From: Myxococcales bacterium
Lineage (GTDB): Bacteria; Myxococcota; Polyangia; Polyangiales; Polyangiaceae
Assembly: GCA_020430865.1 (NCBI GenBank)
Contig: JAGQIY010001238.1
Coordinates: 1-9,976 of the forward strand
Direction of reading: 5' to 3'
DNA length: 9,976 nt
Shown here: in pieces, positions 6,963-9,976 of the stretch
How positions within the stretch are numbered: position 1 is the first letter of the stretch
Layout of the letters: each line of letters opens with the position of its first letter
Notes under the pieces: generated by a model
Database searches by the model: none
Seen by the model: the letters and a program-made list of their open reading frames with translations, nothing else
Told to the model about the DNA's origin: nothing
Made by a program: the position numbers and the translations under genes

Positions 6963-7022
6963 CCTCTCCCCCAACCCCTCGAGCAGCGTCACCGCGACTC
7001 GATGCTGGGTTTGGGGGTGAGG
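6963..7022. repeat. imperfect inverted repeat in the intergenic region
   Basis: The arm at 6963-6977 (CCTCTCCCCCAACCC) pairs with 7007-7022 (GGGTTTGGGGGTGAGG) with one mismatch and one bulged base; a short inner stem links 6980-6983 with 6998-7001. It lies between the VWA gene stop (7052) and the lipoprotein start (6877). C-rich arms of this kind are common as dispersed intergenic repeats in GC-rich genomes. It might also act as a transcript-end stem for the VWA gene, but no T-tract follows on the minus strand. Confidence 0.6.
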
Positions 7023-7051
7023 GCGCGCCATCGAACGGCGCGAGTCGGCGT

Positions 7052-9976
7052 CTAGAGAGCGACCTTCTGCTCTCGGGGCTCCAGCGTCTGCTTCGTCACC
7101 TTCACGCTGAAGCTCTTGCCGTCCCAAGTGATGTCGTGGCGCACGAGGGGGATCGCGTCGTCCGACAGCTCACTCATGAGCTGCGCCTCGTAGGTCAGCT
7201 TCGAGAAGTCGCTGTTGGGGATCAGTGCGGAGCTCAGACCAACTGGCGCTGCGCGGGTCACATCACCCGTGGCGACGGCGGCCTTTCCGTCGAGCGTCAT
7301 CAGCTGGAGACTCGCGGTGAGATCCTCCCAGGTGAGGATCACGAGGGTGCCCTCGCCGCTGAACAGCTGCAGCTCCTTCAGCTTGCGCTCGAGGTTCGCC
7401 TTGCGCCGCGCGGGATCGACCTTGGGCTGCCCCGGCGTGGGCGGCGGCGGGTCGACCATCAGGCGCGCCAGACGCGCGGCAGACCACAGCCGCGCCCAGA
7501 GCCGCGGGTCGTTGGGCCCCGGCGTGCCCTCGGCAGAAGCCACCTGGCGTTGAATCCGTAGGGATTCATCGATGCGACCCGCGCCGGCCGCCGCGGCCGC
7601 CAGGCGCAGCTCGCCCAGGGCGGAACCGGGTTGCAGCTCGCTCAGCGTCTTGTACTGACGATACGCGGGGGCATACCAGCCGTGGCTCAGGTAGATGTCG
7701 CCGAGCAGCAGCCGGGACGGCGCGCTCTCTGGGTCGAACTCCACGATCTCCGAGTAGGTGCGCACCGCCTCGGCGTCGAGCTTGGCGCGGGCCAGCACAT
7801 CGCCGAGCTTGCGCGCGATCTGCGGGGTGATGAAGCCGCGATCGCGGAGCCGCCGCCCGTGAGCCAGCGCCTCGTCCTTGCGTCCCGCCAGGCTCAGCAG
7901 CTTCACCAGGCGGATGTCGCCGTTGGGGTCCTCGGGAGCGCGCGCCATGAACTCCTTCAGCTTGGTGATGCGCTTGTCCAGATCCGTGATCTCGCTCAGC
8001 TGACGGTCGACGTCGGTCCACGACACCCGGTTGCCGAACAGCTGCTGCTCGACTGCGGCCGTGAGCGCGGGGTTGACGCTGCGGCGGAGGATCAGCTTCG
8101 CGACGAACTTCTGCACGTCAGGACGCGCGCGGAAGAACCCGAGCACGGTGTTCGCGGCTTCGGGCGTCTCCACCTTCGCCTGCAGAAGCTCGAGGAACGC
8201 GCGCTCGCTACGCCAGTCCTTTAGCTCGCAGGCCTCGAACGCGGCGCGATAGCGCGCGATCAGGTCGCTCGAGCCGCGCGCCGTGGAGATGCGCTTCTTC
8301 CACAGCAACACGCGCTGAGCCAAGGGACGCTCGGAGCTGTCGCTGCAGGTGCTGGCGACGATGCTTCCGCCCCAGCCGGTCTTGACGCCGTTGCGGTCCT
8401 TCCCGTCAGCCAACAGACCGATCAGCCCGAACTCGTCGGCCTGACGAAGCGCGTCCAGGTTCCCTTGGATGCGACCGTTCTCGGCTCGCTTCTCCTTCAG
8501 ATCTCCGTCGCGCGTCGCCGCCCTGAACGGTACCGCCGAGGCCGGCTTGGACGTGCCGCCGCCAGCGAAGCCGTTCCCCGTCCCGCCCGACGGCGCGCGG
8601 GGCTTCGGAGCCAACCGCGGCGCGTCCTCGGCTTCCTCCGTCGCCTCCGCCTTCGCCTCCTCGGGCTTCTTGTCGAGTTCCGGGACGGTCGTCGCTGCTG
8701 GCGCTGGCTGAGCTGGGGGCTCCTCGAGCGGCGTCGGATTGTCGGCTGGGCCTCGCACGCCGTAGCGGCTGCCCATGGAGCCTTCGTCGCTCTTGGCGCG
8801 CGTGCCCGTGCCGCCCTGGCGCTCTTCGTCGGACGCGGTCGCCGTCGGTGGTTCGTCTTCACCACCCAGGCTGCGCTCGAGCTTGCTGCAGCCCATCGCC
8901 ACCCGTGGCGCCGCGGGAGCCGCCAGCGTCTGAGACAGGCGCCACTCCTGATCCGGAGAGAGCATGCCGAGGCGCACGCCGCGCAGCGGTCGCTTCTTGC
9001 GCTCGATTCCCATGCGGGAATAAGCGGACTCACTCTCGAGCGCGAGAATGCTACTGTATGGAGTCATCAGGCCGTACTCGAGGCCCAGCGCGGCGATGCG
9101 CCCCTGCTCCGTCTCGGCGCCTTGGGCCGAGCCGAGCAGGCGCCGCACGTACTCCGCCGCCCACAAGCGCGGCACGAACGCTTGCACGACGCTGTCGTCC
9201 TGTTCCACCGGATACGCCTTCTCGAACGGCTTGCCTGCGAAATGGCCCTTCACCTTGATCTCCGAAGGGATCTCGTGATGCGTCCGCGCGAGCACCACGA
9301 CCTCCTGGCCCTTGCTGACCTTGCCGCTGTTGCTGACGAACGGCTCGTCGAGACCCGCGCCGAGATCGATCTCGAAGTCGGTGAGGGTCGGCAGCTTGAT
9401 GCTTGAAAGCAGCTCCAGGGCCTGCGCCGTGGTCTGGTCGCTTTCTTCCACACGGAAAGCGGATCCTCCGCCAGCGCGCGCCAGCTCGCTGAGCAGCGCG
9501 CGATCGGACTCCGCGCCGACGGCCACGGTGAACAGCCGCGAGCGGCTCGTGGTGAGCGCCCGACGCAGGCGCTCGATCAGCTGCTCGCCGGTCATCTCGC
9601 CGCTGGTCGCGACGCCATCGCCCACGTAGACCACGGCGGGCTGCGCGGTGCCGTGCAGGCGCTTCAAGGAGACGTCGAACGAAGACGCGAGATCCGTGGC
9701 GCCGCCGCTCGAGTGCTCCGCAAGGGCCTCGAGCGCCTTGGCGATCTCCTTGTCGTTGGCCGCGGCGAGGCCCTCCTTCGGGTGCAGCACCGTCGGTCGC
9801 ACGTCGACGCTGACCAACGCGAAGTGATCCGTGTCACTCATGGCGCGCAGGATGGCCTCAGCGGTCTGCGCTCTGAGCTGACGGCTGGCTTCGTCACCCG
9901 CCGCCGAGGTGTCGACGACCACCACCACGTCCGCCTGGGGTTGCTCTGCTGCGCTCCAGTCGATGTCAGGGGTGTA
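7052..9976 (-). CDS. VIT/VWA-type von Willebrand factor A protein with TPR region, N-terminus cut by window edge
   Basis: The frame is open from the stop at 7052 to the right edge (974 residues visible), so the true start lies outside; the GTG at 9928 falls inside the first VWA strand. The VWA domain covers about 9928-9390, with MIDAS-type motifs VVVVVDTSAAG, GGATDL and VYVGDGVATSGE. The Thr and the second Asp are present, but the second Ser of DxSxS is Ala. Next is a beta-rich segment and EYGLMTPYSSILALE (about 9076-9032), the conserved motif after VWA in inter-alpha-trypsin-inhibitor heavy-chain-like proteins. A VIT domain is therefore expected upstream. A Pro/Ala/Glu/Gly-rich disordered linker covers about 8890-8500. 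Helical repeats of TPR type occupy about 8000-7530 (VRTYSEIVEFDPESAPSRLL). The C-terminal 100 residues form a beta-rich domain (TLVILTWEDLTASLQLMTLDG), possibly DUF2135-like. The protein is probably exported or envelope-associated; its specific role is unknown. Confidence 0.88.
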   Translation of the reverse strand, partial: YTPDIDWSAAEQPQADVVVVVDTSAAGDEASRQLRAQTAEAILRAMSDTDHFALVSVDVRPTVLHPKEGLAAANDKEIAKALEALAEHSSGGATDLASSFDVSLKRLHGTAQPAVVYVGDGVATSGEMTGEQLIERLRRALTTSRSRLFTVAVGAESDRALLSELARAGGGSAFRVEESDQTTAQALELLSSIKLPTLTDFEIDLGAGLDEPFVSNSGKVSKGQEVVVLARTHHEIPSEIKVKGHFAGKPFEKAYPVEQDDSVVQAFVPRLWAAEYVRRLLGSAQGAETEQGRIAALGLEYGLMTPYSSILALESESAYSRMGIERKKRPLRGVRLGMLSPDQEWRLSQTLAAPAAPRVAMGCSKLERSLGGEDEPPTATASDEERQGGTGTRAKSDEGSMGSRYGVRGPADNPTPLEEPPAQPAPAATTVPELDKKPEEAKAEATEEAEDAPRLAPKPRAPSGGTGNGFAGGGTSKPASAVPFRAATRDGDLKEKRAENGRIQGNLDALRQADEFGLIGLLADGKDRNGVKTGWGGSIVASTCSDSSERPLAQRVLLWKKRISTARGSSDLIARYRAAFEACELKDWRSERAFLELLQAKVETPEAANTVLGFFRARPDVQKFVAKLILRRSVNPALTAAVEQQLFGNRVSWTDVDRQLSEITDLDKRITKLKEFMARAPEDPNGDIRLVKLLSLAGRKDEALAHGRRLRDRGFITPQIARKLGDVLARAKLDAEAVRTYSEIVEFDPESAPSRLLLGDIYLSHGWYAPAYRQYKTLSELQPGSALGELRLAAAAAGAGRIDESLRIQRQVASAEGTPGPNDPRLWARLWSAARLARLMVDPPPPTPGQPKVDPARRKANLERKLKELQLFSGEGTLVILTWEDLTASLQLMTLDGKAAVATGDVTRAAPVGLSSALIPNSDFSKLTYEAQLMSELSDDAIPLVRHDITWDGKSFSVKVTKQTLEPREQKVAL

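Noticed and set aside
8465..9406. 313-residue plus-strand frame opposite the VWA gene
   Set aside because: Arg/Ala/Leu-rich antisense shadow without recognisable motifs.

Overview
The window is a high-GC stretch of a bacterial chromosome in which every supported gene lies on the minus strand, so transcription runs from the right end to the left end. The gene content points to a myxobacterium (Myxococcota, probably the Polyangia/Sorangium side). It has a lipoprotein with a Gly/Ser-rich linker directly after the lipobox, a very long VWA/TPR protein, and a NusA with an extra N-terminal insertion together with a duplicated C-terminal region. This placement is inferred from style and composition, not from a database search.

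Right to left, the layout is as follows. (1) 7052 to beyond 9976: a large von Willebrand factor A protein of the VIT/inter-alpha-trypsin-inhibitor type, with a disordered linker, a TPR region and a C-terminal beta-rich domain; its N-terminus is cut by the window edge. (2) A gap of about 170 bp containing an imperfect C-rich/G-rich inverted repeat. (3) 4898-6877: a predicted secreted lipoprotein with seven FG-GAP/VCBS calcium-binding-like repeats and a C-terminal ASPIC/UnbV domain (CRTAC1-like). (4) 4413-4901: a DUF1285-like protein whose start overlaps the previous stop by 4 bp (ATGA). (5) 3148-4359: a SerA-like D-2-hydroxyacid dehydrogenase with a C-terminal ACT domain. (6) An untranslated region of about 430 bp containing a strong intrinsic terminator (2896-2922) and then the leader of the next operon. 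(7) 2136-2720 rimP, 495-2132 nusA and <1-446 ylxR: the conserved translation/transcription operon that normally continues into infB, which would lie beyond the left edge.

Functionally there are two blocks. The left block is housekeeping: ribosome 30S maturation (RimP), transcription elongation and termination (NusA) and an RNA-binding YlxR/L7Ae-like protein. The right block holds envelope or secreted proteins of unknown role, plus a serine-pathway-like enzyme whose expected catalytic arginine appears to be replaced. I see no mobile element, CRISPR array, tRNA or rRNA. No clearly novel multi-gene system is evident; the most useful leads are the altered SerA active site, the structured rimP leader, and the uncharacterised lipoprotein/DUF1285 gene pair.
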